From Pseudobdellovibrionaceae bacterium (GTDB lineage: Bacteria; Bdellovibrionota; Bdellovibrionia; Bdellovibrionales; UBA1609): a stretch of 64,000 nt of DNA. Numbering within the stretch: the stretch's first letter is position 1; the number at the start of each line of letters is the position of its first letter. Positions 45,839 to 58,046 of the stretch are shown here, one piece after another. The position numbers and the translations under genes were made by a program. The notes beneath the pieces are model-generated. The model was not told the DNA's origin, searched no databases, and was given only the letters and a program-made list of their open reading frames with translations. The stretch is taken from contig JAMLIO010000007.1 of assembly GCA_023954155.1 (NCBI GenBank), positions 1 through 64,000 of the forward strand. The letters run 5' to 3'.

Positions 45839-45856
45839 AGATTTCATTTACGAAAT
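45839..45856 (+). promoter_or_regulatory. Hairpin GATTTC-ATTTAC-GAAATC in the gcvP leader region
   Basis: Perfect six-base arms just after the histone-like gene, about 30 bases before a terminator. The pair could act as alternative leader structures. Confidence 0.35.
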
Positions 45857-45886
45857 CCAAAAAATTCAATATAAGTGTTCTCAGTA

Positions 45887-45914
45887 TAAAAGCCCGACAA
45901 ACTGGGCTTTTTTT
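45887..45914 (+). terminator. Terminator 22 bases before the gcvP start
   Basis: AAAAGCCC-gacaaact-GGGCTTTT with following T residues. It can end the histone-like transcript. The remaining 22 bases to the gcvP ATG leave no room for a new promoter, so gcvP transcription must pass it. Confidence 0.7.
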
Positions 45915-45935
45915 GTTCTTAAACAGGAGAACCCT

Positions 45936-48786
<2,851 letters not shown>

Positions 48787-48788
<2 letters not shown>

Positions 48789-48813
48789 AAAATAAAATCC
48801 TTGGCCTTAAGGA
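48787..48813 (-). terminator. Rho-independent terminator of the caspase-like lipoprotein gene
   Basis: On the minus strand TCCTT-aaggcc-AAGGA then TTTTATTTTTT. The stem contains the stop codon. It lies just after the convergent gcvP stop. Confidence 0.7.
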
Positions 48814-50882
48814 CACACCTCGGCCAGGGCTTTGCTGATTTTGAGTTTGTTCACGTCAGAAGTGATGCCACCCGCAGTGGATGTGCTGCTATCATCTAGA
48901 CTTGTCAGGCTATAGCCTTCTCTAATTTCATAGTAGTGATAACGCGATTTTTCTGGAATTCGTCTTTCATATTCTAAAATCAAGTCCATACTTGAACATA
49001 ATTTATTTGTGACAAAGAATTTCACATGTATCGCTCTTTCGTACTCTATGTTGGCATAATGCCCAGATTTTTCAGATAAGTCATAAGCAGCTATCTCTTT
49101 AGGGTAGGAATGCTCTAATATCTGACGCAGATAAACCTCATCGTAGAGCTTATGTTTTGTTCTTACATAGTACTCAAGCCGTATCAAGTCTATCTTAGAT
49201 GATCCTTCCATTTGTTTAAGCATAGTTTTATAGGTCGGGCTTGTAAAAATATCTAATACTTTACTAGCCTCAGAATTTTCCCAAGCTATCACAGACTTTA
49301 AAACCTCTACCGCATCAAAATAAGAGCCCCACTCATCTTCACCTGATCCATCTATATAAATCTTAGCTTTTGATTCAAATTCAGATAACATTCTTTGGTA
49401 AATCGCGGGGTCCTTGTATCCAAATTTTAAGATTTCACGAGCCGCCCATTGTGCAATTTCATCTCGGTTGTTTATGATATCATGAAAGCCCTTCTCCACA
49501 ATTCTATGATCCTTGACGTGTAAACAAGCTAGACCCGCAACAGTGAACATGTCCCACTTGCCCTTAGGTAAAGATTCAAAGCGCAGCTCAGGCAAGTGCA
49601 TCTCGTAAGAACAAATGGCCTCTGCCTTTTCGCGGGTAATTCCTTTGGTAAGATCTAAAATTTTATTTTGATAATCTGCGATCTGTTTGGGTGTAAGAAT
49701 GTTAAAGTATTGCCCAATACTTAATAGGTTCATCTGTACATTTAAAAATCCTTCCACACTTCCTGACAGATAATCGTGCATCACCTTTTTAGGAACTTGA
49801 GTCTGTTGTATTTGCTTTAAGATTTCTTTTTCACGATCAGAAGGAGGATCATTATTATCTTCCCTATTTCTTCTCCTGTCTTCATTCTCATTTCTTGCAA
49901 AATCACCAATGGTAAATAGGCGGCGTAAGAACACCTCTTCACTATACATACTGTCTAAAATAAATTGCAGTTTATCCTCTGTGGTCTGAGCTACAATCAT
50001 AGGACAGGCATCTAAAAACACTTCCCCCGTAGTTCCTGCTGTCTGCTGTTGTGTTGTCACTTTTAAAGCTTGCGACCAAAAGTCATTATTTTTAGCATGC
50101 GAAATCTGAGACAAATGCTGATCGTAATCGCCCACTTCTTTAAAATAGTTATGCAGCATCGGGCGCACATTACGACCTGAGGGTCCTACAGAATCAAATC
50201 CATAAATCTTAGGAACTTTAGCAAAGATATTGACCATTCGATCATGAAAACTGCCGCCAATAGGTGTATAACGAATGGCTGCGATATTTTGCGCCTCAAG
50301 CTCATTAAATCCATCTTCAACTAACACTCTGACATACTCTTCTGGTGTGCGATGATCTTTAATCTTTCCCGCCAAAGTGTTACAGCCAAATAAGAACACC
50401 TCTTTAGGAGCATTCAAAATACCTGGACAGGTGCGTTCACAAGTTGTGCGCTCTAAGTTTTCAGTGGACAAGTTAAGTCCTGAGCTTCCAAAAAATGCAC
50501 CGCCAAAGTGTCCCGAGATCACAAGAATGTCACATTTAATATCCGCCTTACAGGCGTTTTCAAACCACTGGTCTTTAGCACCACTGTCTGCCAGTTCAAT
50601 CAAATTAAAATGAGGTAGGTACTCGCTAAAAATTTCTTTTTCATCTGCAGAGTTAATCGTAATTGCACATAGATTTTTTTTCTTGGGATCAATATTAGCG
50701 ATCTGATCTTCCAAAGAAGCCACATGTCTTTTGTTATTAACATATTTGTAAGCATGTATTTTACGCAAGAACTCTCTAGACTCTTCGATCTGTGCTTGTG
50801 TTCGAGGCGCATCCGAAGAGCACTGACAGCCATTCACTAATAGTAGTGAAAGCAATAAACCTATTCGCAATTGAGTCTTCAA
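48807..50882 (-). CDS. Lipoprotein with caspase-like (clan CD) catalytic signature
   Basis: The product has 691 residues from TTG 50882, chosen because GAGGGGGA lies upstream and it gives a lipobox LVNGC (Cys 19); upstream codons to 50963 add a non-signal extension. Two hydrophobic strands carry ISGHFGG (His about 125) and FLFGCNTLAG (Cys about 167). This His-Gly / Cys pair after beta strands is the clan CD (caspase, gingipain, CHAT) pattern, 42 residues apart as in caspases. A soluble, mostly helical C-terminal region of about 500 residues follows, unlike anything I recognise. Activity and substrate are inferred. It is divergent from PEP carboxylase. Confidence 0.75.
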   Translation of the reverse strand: MKTQLRIGLLLSLLLVNGCQCSSDAPRTQAQIEESREFLRKIHAYKYVNNKRHVASLEDQIANIDPKKKNLCAITINSADEKEIFSEYLPHFNLIELADSGAKDQWFENACKADIKCDILVISGHFGGAFFGSSGLNLSTENLERTTCERTCPGILNAPKEVFLFGCNTLAGKIKDHRTPEEYVRVLVEDGFNELEAQNIAAIRYTPIGGSFHDRMVNIFAKVPKIYGFDSVGPSGRNVRPMLHNYFKEVGDYDQHLSQISHAKNNDFWSQALKVTTQQQTAGTTGEVFLDACPMIVAQTTEDKLQFILDSMYSEEVFLRRLFTIGDFARNENEDRRRNREDNNDPPSDREKEILKQIQQTQVPKKVMHDYLSGSVEGFLNVQMNLLSIGQYFNILTPKQIADYQNKILDLTKGITREKAEAICSYEMHLPELRFESLPKGKWDMFTVAGLACLHVKDHRIVEKGFHDIINNRDEIAQWAAREILKFGYKDPAIYQRMLSEFESKAKIYIDGSGEDEWGSYFDAVEVLKSVIAWENSEASKVLDIFTSPTYKTMLKQMEGSSKIDLIRLEYYVRTKHKLYDEVYLRQILEHSYPKEIAAYDLSEKSGHYANIEYERAIHVKFFVTNKLCSSMDLILEYERRIPEKSRYHYYEIREGYSLTSLDDSSTSTAGGITSDVNKLKISKALAEVCP

Positions 50883-51000
50883 ACGCGTTCCCCCTCTATT
50901 TTGATCTTTATCCAGATAGACTGTGAATCTTGAGCGATTTTTTAACCTTGCTGCGCCTTTCAAAGGCCAGCAAAGAAAAGACCGACACGGTTCACGTTTT

Positions 51001-51012
51001 AATGTTACATTT
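51001..51012. promoter_or_regulatory. 12-mer AATGTTACATTT, second copy
   Basis: Identical to the core of the palindrome at 36732-36746. It lies between the caspase-like gene and PEP carboxylase, both divergent. Confidence 0.35.
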
Positions 51013-51041
51013 CAAAGCTCACTTAAAACAAGTTCATGTCG

Positions 51042-51089
51042 ATTTAGCCTAGACTAAATATAGATTAGATTTAGTTTCGTAGGTATAAT
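51042..51089 (+). promoter_or_regulatory. Promoter and operator region of PEP carboxylase
   Basis: Three half-sites ATTTAG (51042), CTAAAT (51054) and ATTTAG (51069) are followed by a perfect -10 box TATAAT (51084-51089). No consensus -35 is at the right distance. The half-sites stand where an activator would bind. Confidence 0.5.
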
Positions 51090-51096
51090 CGTTTCT

Positions 51097-53709
51097 ATGA
51101 AAGACTCAGCTCAGGCCCAACCCAACTTAAGTCCATCTCCCTCACCTAAGACAGCCTCTTCGGACCACTTTTCTTCCGCACAAGGGACATCTTTACTGCT
51201 ACTTCACGAGCTGTATGAAGCCATTGAGGGCCGTTTAGATGAAGCCACCAAAAGTAACCTTGGGAGTCTCGTCGGATTTTTAACAGGCTCGCAAAAAAAC
51301 TATACGCCACCCTCAATCAATGGCGCAGCCTCGGTCTATCAAGCCACACAGACCGTAAAGTTTTTAAAGTTCTATTTAGAGTTCAATCATCTCTCCAAAA
51401 GATTCCATCGCATCCGAGAGACTGTGGAAGCCCATCTTGTGCCCGACCTAATGGAAGAGTTCAAAAAGAGTGCACAAAACATCAATGCCGAAGAGTTTAT
51501 AAAATATTGTGATCAATTTCAGATTGACTTGGTCCTTACCGCTCACCCCACAGAAATTTACGAAAGAAAGATTCTCAAAAAATACATTAAGCTGATGAGC
51601 AATTTAAAACAGTCCGCAGATTCTAAGTCTTCTATGTTTCACAAAGACTTAACCAAAGAGCGCCAAGCTTTACTCTTAAGCCTATGGCTCAGCCCCAATC
51701 GCCGTCGTGAGCGCCCCAGCCCCAAGGATGAGGCCAAGCTGGCACAAATGATCTACCAGTACTCTTTGTGGGAAGGCCTCTCACAATTTAAACGTTTATT
51801 TTACAGTTTTTTAAGAGAGCAGAGTCTGCCTCTGCAAGTGGATAAAAATAACTTTCAATTTTATTCTTGGATGGGGGCTGACAGAGACGGAAACCCTTAT
51901 GTCACCGCTAAAGCCACAACCAGTGTGGTGCAGAGTTTTATCAAAAAATCTTGTTATTTATATTACCGAAGCTTTAAAAGATTAAAAGAAGACTTGAGTT
52001 TTGACATTCCTCTCAAGCACGGAACCTATTTGCCTGAAGATGTGATTGACGATTGCAATTCCAAAATTCAAGAGGTGATCCGTTCTGGTTTTGACTTTGA
52101 GATCATCACCCGTAATGAAAAATACATCTATGAACGCATGCAAGAACTGTATGACCGACTTGTGGCTTACAACGCTAAATTCTTAGCCGATCAGAGGCTC
52201 CTAAATATTATGGATCGTCTAGAATCTTTTGGTTTAGCGGGTATGAAGTGGGACATACGACAAGAGAGCGCTTACCATGATCACATCTGTGATGAGATCT
52301 TTGCAGAGCATCTCTTAAAACCCTACTCTTCCATGTCTGAGTCCGAAAGACTGTCCTTCATTCACGCGTCCCATAAAAAATTTAAAGTCTGGATGGACAA
52401 CTCCGAATCCAAAAATTTTTCGTCTGCGGCCCTAGACTTTATCTTGACTCTTAAAATGATCTCTAGATACGGCACTAAGGTTTTTAAGTACTATATCATC
52501 TCTATGACTCGTAGTGCTTCTGATATGCTGCTCATCCAAAGGCTTTTACAAAGTTTAGGTTCAAAAACTCAGGTGGTTCCTTTATTTGAAACTCTAGAGG
52601 ATTTAGAGAACTCTCCCGAGATCATGCGCACTTATTTTTCAGAGATCAAAAATGATGTCGCCTCTGATTATAAACAACTGGTCATGCTAGGATATTCCGA
52701 CAGCGCTAAAACAGGCAGTCGATTGTCCTCTGTGTGGAATATCTATCATGCTCAAAGAAAATTGTCTTTGATTTCCAAAGAACACCACATTCCTCTTTGG
52801 TTCTTTCACGGACGTGGGGGCAGTATTGGACGCGGTGGGGTTCCCGTACCTCAAGCCATTAAATCCTATCCTGCTGAATCTATAGAAGATGGCTTTCGTG
52901 TGACTGTTCAAGGTGAGGTGATCTTTGATCGCTTTGGATTTCCCGAAGTGGCCGTGCAGTCGATGATGACCTATATTGTAAGTCTCCTAAATTATAGATT
53001 TGCAAAAAGAAAATCCCCTGAACTGCTAAGCAAAGTGGAAAACCTGTTTGCGGAACTGAGTGAAGTGTCTAAATCCAAGTATCGAGACTTGATCGAACAT
53101 GAAGAGTTTTTCACTTACTTTGAATCCGTCACACCCGTCAATCACATGGCGGATTTGAACATTGGAAGTCGCCCGACCAAAAGAAGTAAGTCCAAAAAGA
53201 AATCCTATCGTGCCATCCCTTGGATTTTTGGTTGGACCCAAAATCGCTCCTTACTTCCTGCGTGGTATGGAGCGGGAACCGCTATTGACTACGCCATCCA
53301 AAAATGGGGACTTGAGGAAGTGAAGTTTTTGTATCAAAACTTCTTTCTATTTCAGTCCGCCATCGACTCGATTTATAACACTACGCTAAAAACCAATCTT
53401 AAAACATTCGAATCCTATCATAAGCACTTAAGTCAAAAATCCGAATCTTCAGAAGAGTTTTTTAAAAAGATCATGGAGGAGTATCAACTTTTAACTTTAC
53501 ATTTACATAAAGTTATTGATACGCCTTCTTCTGTACGCAGCAACTTTGAGGAAAAACTAAAGGGTCGACTGGAAGTCATGGATTGGCTCAACGACTATCA
53601 GATCGAAATCTTAAGACAAGAACAGCGCGATGAACTCTCCTCTGATTTGCAAGAGCTTTTAATTTTAAGCATTCAAGGCATTGCTTCAGGAATGGGAAAC
53701 ACAGGATAA
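51097..53709 (+). CDS. ppc: Phosphoenolpyruvate carboxylase
   Basis: This enzyme carboxylates PEP to oxaloacetate, refilling the TCA cycle. Signatures: LTAHPTE with the catalytic His (about 148), MGADRDGNP (about 262), GYSDSAKTGS (variant of GYSDSxKD), FHGRGGSIGRGG, and the C-terminal NTG. The length of 870 residues is normal to slightly short, with a Ser/Pro-rich N-terminal tail. The ATG follows a TATAAT box by seven bases and has no ribosome site, so the mRNA is probably leaderless. Confidence 0.95.
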   Translation: MKDSAQAQPNLSPSPSPKTASSDHFSSAQGTSLLLLHELYEAIEGRLDEATKSNLGSLVGFLTGSQKNYTPPSINGAASVYQATQTVKFLKFYLEFNHLSKRFHRIRETVEAHLVPDLMEEFKKSAQNINAEEFIKYCDQFQIDLVLTAHPTEIYERKILKKYIKLMSNLKQSADSKSSMFHKDLTKERQALLLSLWLSPNRRRERPSPKDEAKLAQMIYQYSLWEGLSQFKRLFYSFLREQSLPLQVDKNNFQFYSWMGADRDGNPYVTAKATTSVVQSFIKKSCYLYYRSFKRLKEDLSFDIPLKHGTYLPEDVIDDCNSKIQEVIRSGFDFEIITRNEKYIYERMQELYDRLVAYNAKFLADQRLLNIMDRLESFGLAGMKWDIRQESAYHDHICDEIFAEHLLKPYSSMSESERLSFIHASHKKFKVWMDNSESKNFSSAALDFILTLKMISRYGTKVFKYYIISMTRSASDMLLIQRLLQSLGSKTQVVPLFETLEDLENSPEIMRTYFSEIKNDVASDYKQLVMLGYSDSAKTGSRLSSVWNIYHAQRKLSLISKEHHIPLWFFHGRGGSIGRGGVPVPQAIKSYPAESIEDGFRVTVQGEVIFDRFGFPEVAVQSMMTYIVSLLNYRFAKRKSPELLSKVENLFAELSEVSKSKYRDLIEHEEFFTYFESVTPVNHMADLNIGSRPTKRSKSKKKSYRAIPWIFGWTQNRSLLPAWYGAGTAIDYAIQKWGLEEVKFLYQNFFLFQSAIDSIYNTTLKTNLKTFESYHKHLSQKSESSEEFFKKIMEEYQLLTLHLHKVIDTPSSVRSNFEEKLKGRLEVMDWLNDYQIEILRQEQRDELSSDLQELLILSIQGIASGMGNTG

Positions 53710-53710
53710 T

Positions 53711-54772
53711 ATGCACTCTCTTTATGACGCCATCGAAAAGACTCTAAACACCCTCAATTATTCCTACCAAAATCCTAAACCCTTAGCTGCGGCTATTTTA
53801 AAAGCCTCAGATTACTTCATCAAACGCGCAGGAGCTTCTCCTTGGGCTGACCCTGATTTTTGTGCCGCTTATATTGCCCATTTTTTACCCATGAATGTCT
53901 TTCGCTTACGCCAAGGGCTTATTCGCTTACAGCAACCACAGATTCTTCAGCTTTTGCATCACACTCCTGTTTATGATTATGGATGTGGGCCTCTGACATT
54001 TTTAATCGCTTATACCTTGACCTTTAAACAGTGGCCTTACAGTTATAAATATTTTGACCTTGATCCGCGCGCGCCTCGTTTGGGTTTACAGATTTTAAAA
54101 CAGACTCTGACAAGAATGGCGACGGAAACACAACATGATAAACCCACAGCCTCTCTCAGCCAAGAGCTTCCAACACATCTTACGCCTCTAAATCAAGTGT
54201 CTTCAGATCATATTGTCACTTTATCCTATTCTTTAAATGAACTTCCCGAAGCTTTAAGGTTACAATTCTTAAACTTTAAGCACCTTTTGATCTTTGAACC
54301 TTCTATGCGCACCACCTCACGTCAGCTCTTAGAGTTTAGAAGCATAGCACTTAAACAAGGGTTTTTTAGTCTTGCACCGTGCTTTCATAGTTTAGCTTGT
54401 CCCATGCTCACCCATTCACAAAAGGACTGGTGCTTTGATCGCGCGAGTATAGATCTTCCTCCTCAAGCCTTGAATCTCTACAAACATCTTCCTTTTGATC
54501 AAGAGCAAGCCACTTTTTCTTACTTGCTGTTAAGCCAAACAGAGGCGGCTTCTGTGGCAGCTACTCCATGGGCACGAGTGGTCGGTGACACTCTCAAAGA
54601 AAAAGGCAAAACCCGCACCATGATTTGTAGAGATGAACGCCGTGAATTTCTGGCGGTTCTAAAAAAACAAAAGCTAGACCTTAAGCTACATCGAGGTGAG
54701 GCCATACAAATTCCAGAATCTACCGAAATCAAAGGCAACGAGCTTCGCATAACATCCTTGCCTGAGTCCTAA
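53711..54772 (+). CDS. Rsm22-like methyltransferase
   Basis: This 353-residue protein has the SAM-binding motif VYDYGCGPLT (about 92-101) and the C-terminal Cys/Trp/His region ACPMLTHSQKDWCFDR with TFSYLLLSQ, the pattern of the Rsm22 family (a mitochondrial ribosome assembly factor, with bacterial members of unknown role). The ATG at 53711 follows the ppc stop by one base with AGGAT upstream; an in-frame start 10 codons earlier would overlap ppc. Which RNA it acts on, if any, is unknown. Some Cys ligands of the family look altered (one CPH-type pair is CPM here). Confidence 0.75.
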   Translation: MHSLYDAIEKTLNTLNYSYQNPKPLAAAILKASDYFIKRAGASPWADPDFCAAYIAHFLPMNVFRLRQGLIRLQQPQILQLLHHTPVYDYGCGPLTFLIAYTLTFKQWPYSYKYFDLDPRAPRLGLQILKQTLTRMATETQHDKPTASLSQELPTHLTPLNQVSSDHIVTLSYSLNELPEALRLQFLNFKHLLIFEPSMRTTSRQLLEFRSIALKQGFFSLAPCFHSLACPMLTHSQKDWCFDRASIDLPPQALNLYKHLPFDQEQATFSYLLLSQTEAASVAATPWARVVGDTLKEKGKTRTMICRDERREFLAVLKKQKLDLKLHRGEAIQIPESTEIKGNELRITSLPES

Positions 54773-54814
54773 AGCTTAGATAAACTTTCTTAGTAAGACA
54801 CTAAAGAGGGTGGT

Positions 54815-55657
54815 ATGAGCAGAAGGCTTCAGAAAATAGCAACAAAATGGACTTTTTTATGCTTCGTGATCTTAGGGCTTCCTGCGCTTACCTCAGCCAA
54901 ATGCCCTTCCATTGATCACAGCAATAAAACTCTACAAGCTCCTGCTAATTTTTTAACAACAGCCATCTACGCCCTACATTCACAATTCACCACAGAGAAC
55001 TTCAGCAGTGATGAAGCCCTCGCAGCACGAGCTCAACTTTTTGATACCGTATTTAATACTCCCTATTGGGTCAAACAGGCTAAAAATCGTCAAAGTGCTA
55101 ATTTACTGTGGCACTGGATACGCACTCAGTACTGGGGTATTGTAAACCAGCAGGGTTTACTTAAAGAAGAACAGGGATATAAATCTAAAATCAACCAGAA
55201 CTTACACGTCGACTTAGAAAAGATCTTTAAATTTCCTGCTTTTCCTCACGTGATCAGTGGCAAAAAATTCATCTGCCCTCACAGAGACAACGCTTACTAC
55301 CCTTGTGATAGCAACAATCTGATCTTTGATGTGGTACTTTCTCCAACTCTGGCGTGCAGTGCTCCTGAATTTCAATCCAATATGACTTTCCAATATATCT
55401 TGACTCAAACCAGTCATGGCTGGGCGATCCTAGATGTTCTATTTAAGGGGGTAAGCCTTATTAAAGACACCTATCGTGGATTTGAAGATTTGCATAACCG
55501 TTACGGTAATTCTAAGGCACTGGCTCATGTTCAAAGACTCTACTCACTGCCTGTAGATAAAAAAACAAACCCCAACGATCAACCACCTCACTCTGGCGAA
55601 CTGGCTTTTAATAGAAAGTATAAATACAAACTGCCTAAATATCCTCTTAATTTTTAG
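54815..55657 (+). CDS. Secreted protein resembling MlaC / Ttg2D phospholipid carriers
   Basis: The 280-residue product has a signal peptide (about 1-34, cleavage near TSAK). The C-terminal third has GWAILDVLFKGVSLIKDTYR, closely matching the conserved W-x-x-x-D-V-x-x-x-G-V-S-L motif of MlaC, the periplasmic lipid carrier. No other mla genes are adjacent. A Cys-rich middle part (CPH, YPCD) is unusual. Lipid binding is inferred from the motif only. Confidence 0.6.
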   Translation: MSRRLQKIATKWTFLCFVILGLPALTSAKCPSIDHSNKTLQAPANFLTTAIYALHSQFTTENFSSDEALAARAQLFDTVFNTPYWVKQAKNRQSANLLWHWIRTQYWGIVNQQGLLKEEQGYKSKINQNLHVDLEKIFKFPAFPHVISGKKFICPHRDNAYYPCDSNNLIFDVVLSPTLACSAPEFQSNMTFQYILTQTSHGWAILDVLFKGVSLIKDTYRGFEDLHNRYGNSKALAHVQRLYSLPVDKKTNPNDQPPHSGELAFNRKYKYKLPKYPLNF

Positions 55658-55672
55658 GCTAAGAATTCAATA

Positions 55673-56464
55673 TTATCCTGCGGACAACTCTAATTCAAAA
55701 TCTCTGATCTCTCTTTTAAGACTGTCCTTAATGGGGCCTTCTGCCATATTAGCAACACCCTGTTTATAGTATTCCACAGATGAAGAATCCAAAAGCCCTT
55801 TTAAATTTTCTACAAGAGCGTTGGCCACCATAGGGCTACCGTAAGCAATCTCTTGCAGCAATTTAGTGTGAATCATTTGTTTGTCTTGTTCACTCACATT
55901 GCTTTTTAAATATTCTAAAGCTTCGGGGATAAGATGTGCATCATGATAGCTGATATATTCATTAAGAATAATATCTCTCCAGCTTGCATCATAAATGTCT
56001 TTCGAGTTTAAATGATTAAGCACTGTCTTTTTAATATGACCACTAGAAAATTGTACAGCATCTTTTAAAAGCTTTTCTAAATAACTGGCAGACAACATAT
56101 CCACATCTGTCAGATGCTCATTGATACTGCTTAAAACATTCAACTCATAAGCTCTAGGATCTTCTTTACCAAAATCACAGGCTTCCGTTCTTAAGCAGTT
56201 TTTAAGCTCTAAATACTTTTGATGAAAGGCCTTATCGGGATTCACTGAAGACGCTTCCACCTTACTTCCTGAAGGAAGTCTAGGAGGTTCTTCTGGAGTT
56301 TTAAACTTCTGGCGTAAACTAGGGATGATCTTTTTAATCGCGTTTTCTTCTTGGCCACTGATCTCGCGTGCTGGAGCTTCTGGCTTAAATTCTTTCGCAA
56401 AGTAGTACCCTACACCTATTAAACACATCGCAACTAGTATTAAGAAAAAATCAAACTTTTTCAT
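55673..56464 (-). CDS. Membrane-anchored protein of unknown function
   Basis: The 263-residue protein has one N-terminal helix (about 6-23) and a helical, charged soluble part with an alpha-repeat feel (similar helix pairs around residues 105-250). I do not recognise a family. Its start is two bases after the stop of the lysozyme-like gene, so the two genes form an operon and the product may act with that enzyme in the periplasm. Confidence 0.75.
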   Translation of the reverse strand: MKKFDFFLILVAMCLIGVGYYFAKEFKPEAPAREISGQEENAIKKIIPSLRQKFKTPEEPPRLPSGSKVEASSVNPDKAFHQKYLELKNCLRTEACDFGKEDPRAYELNVLSSINEHLTDVDMLSASYLEKLLKDAVQFSSGHIKKTVLNHLNSKDIYDASWRDIILNEYISYHDAHLIPEALEYLKSNVSEQDKQMIHTKLLQEIAYGSPMVANALVENLKGLLDSSSVEYYKQGVANMAEGPIKDSLKREIRDFELELSAG

Positions 56465-56465
56465 A

Positions 56466-57857
56466 CTATTCCACCTCTGTCCATGTTTGGGTTGTTGGAG
56501 TTGGTGCTAGTCGTCCACTATAAATGTATCCACTTTGTTTTTTATACTCAACCTTATAATATACATCTCTATCAGTGCCACGAATCACTCTCGCAAGCAC
56601 ATCTAATCTTTCACCTTTAGGAACTCTAGTGATCAGGGCTCCAGCTGCTGTGGTACGTAAATTGATTCCTTCTGAAGCTTTAACCATCACTCTGTCAGAA
56701 ATATTAGCTAAATACATTTTGGCTGTTTTTCTGTCTGAAGGAATTAAATATTTATCGTAGTCTGCATTGGTCCCGCCATGAACGTATCCCACGTGTTCAC
56801 CATTAGAAACCAAGTAGTATCTGATTTTAGAAGCAGGATTGATATATACATCTAACACCTGATAAATTTGTCCCTTATTGATTACTGACACAAGATCGCC
56901 ACCTGGAGTTTTTCGTAAATTGACGTTGACCGTCGCTTCTACGAATCCACCTACTTTAACTACATCAGGAGAACTCACCACTGGAGTTGTAGGAACTGGG
57001 GTCTCTGGTGTGGGTGAAGGCTCGCTTGGTTCATCAAAACATTTTAGCCCCCCACCCTGCACTAAACAGTTAAAATTATATTCATAAGTTTTTCTGTTAT
57101 CCACGTACTTGGCCCAAGAGGTCGACTTGAATTTATCATAGTAATTTATGTCATTTCTAGCCCATGTGTCTTTAGGATTGGTCCAACGACACAATTTGCT
57201 TGAACCCCCATTGTAGGCAGAATACATAGCTCGCGTTCGAGACACATAATTACTAGCACTTCCCACACACGATGCACTAGCTGCTCGCTCCCACTCTTTA
57301 TAAACTAAATCTAAAGCATAGATGATATTATCTTGAACTCTAGCGGCTCCCCCTGCATTGACTTGCACAAAGTGCCAACGGTCATCTACTTGCATCAACC
57401 CATGCCCATGTCCAAAGTCTCCTCTCATCATACGCAACTTGCTATCTGTAGTCCTGTAGTGAGACCAAAAGCTCTCTTGGTGAACAAGAGCTAAAACGGC
57501 CTTAGTCCAAGCTGCCTCTTCAGCAGAGGATGCACTAGGTTTTCTGCGCTTTAAATACGATGTACTCATACCAGTAATGAACTTATTCATTTCAGACATA
57601 TATCTTTGTCGCTCTTCAGTTCTAGATTTGGCATCTTGAAAGACGATCGCCTTCCAATAATTATTCACATCACTTTCGTTTTGAAAGACATTTACTCGAC
57701 AAGCTCTAGGAGCTCGACCAAAGTTCCATTCGCCAGAAATGCCCTCATTACATTTCCAATTGTCAGGAGTCTTATTTTGCCCGAGCACAGGAATAGAGAA
57801 TAAACCTATTACAGAAACCGCCAATACAAATTTTGTTATATGCTTTATGTCTTTCAT
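56466..57857 (-). CDS. Secreted lysozyme-like protein with two SH3-like domains
   Basis: The 463-residue protein has a signal peptide (about 1-26). A lytic transglycosylase/lysozyme-like domain (about 110-240) carries the candidate catalytic Glu in LVHQESFWSHY and the GHGHGLMQVDDRW motif typical of SLT folds. A Pro/Thr-rich linker (about 285-305) is followed by two bacterial SH3-like domains (VNVNLRKTPGG and GINLRTTAAGA). It probably cleaves peptidoglycan, either the cell's own or that of prey. It is the first gene of an operon with the gene at 55673. A perfect inverted repeat precedes the start, and no ribosome site is visible. Confidence 0.82.
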   Translation of the reverse strand: MKDIKHITKFVLAVSVIGLFSIPVLGQNKTPDNWKCNEGISGEWNFGRAPRACRVNVFQNESDVNNYWKAIVFQDAKSRTEERQRYMSEMNKFITGMSTSYLKRRKPSASSAEEAAWTKAVLALVHQESFWSHYRTTDSKLRMMRGDFGHGHGLMQVDDRWHFVQVNAGGAARVQDNIIYALDLVYKEWERAASASCVGSASNYVSRTRAMYSAYNGGSSKLCRWTNPKDTWARNDINYYDKFKSTSWAKYVDNRKTYEYNFNCLVQGGGLKCFDEPSEPSPTPETPVPTTPVVSSPDVVKVGGFVEATVNVNLRKTPGGDLVSVINKGQIYQVLDVYINPASKIRYYLVSNGEHVGYVHGGTNADYDKYLIPSDRKTAKMYLANISDRVMVKASEGINLRTTAAGALITRVPKGERLDVLARVIRGTDRDVYYKVEYKKQSGYIYSGRLAPTPTTQTWTEVE

Positions 57858-57859
57858 AA

Positions 57860-57882
57860 CTAGATTAACGGCTATAATCTAG
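57860..57882. promoter_or_regulatory. Inverted repeat before the lysozyme-like gene
   Basis: CTAGATTA, seven bases, TAATCTAG: perfect arms, 3-25 bases before the ATG. It may be an operator or a hairpin that hides the start. Confidence 0.45.
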
Positions 57883-58046
57883 ACGAGACCAAGGACGACT
57901 CGATCTTAGGACGGCAAAGGTCAAAAAAAGTGAACAACTCCTTGGCAAACCCCAAGTGAGTGTTTCATTTTAAGAATGTTTTTTTATTTTTCTGTCTAGT
58001 AAATGGTAAAACTTTGACCATGCGCTAGTGGACACTAGACTTAATT

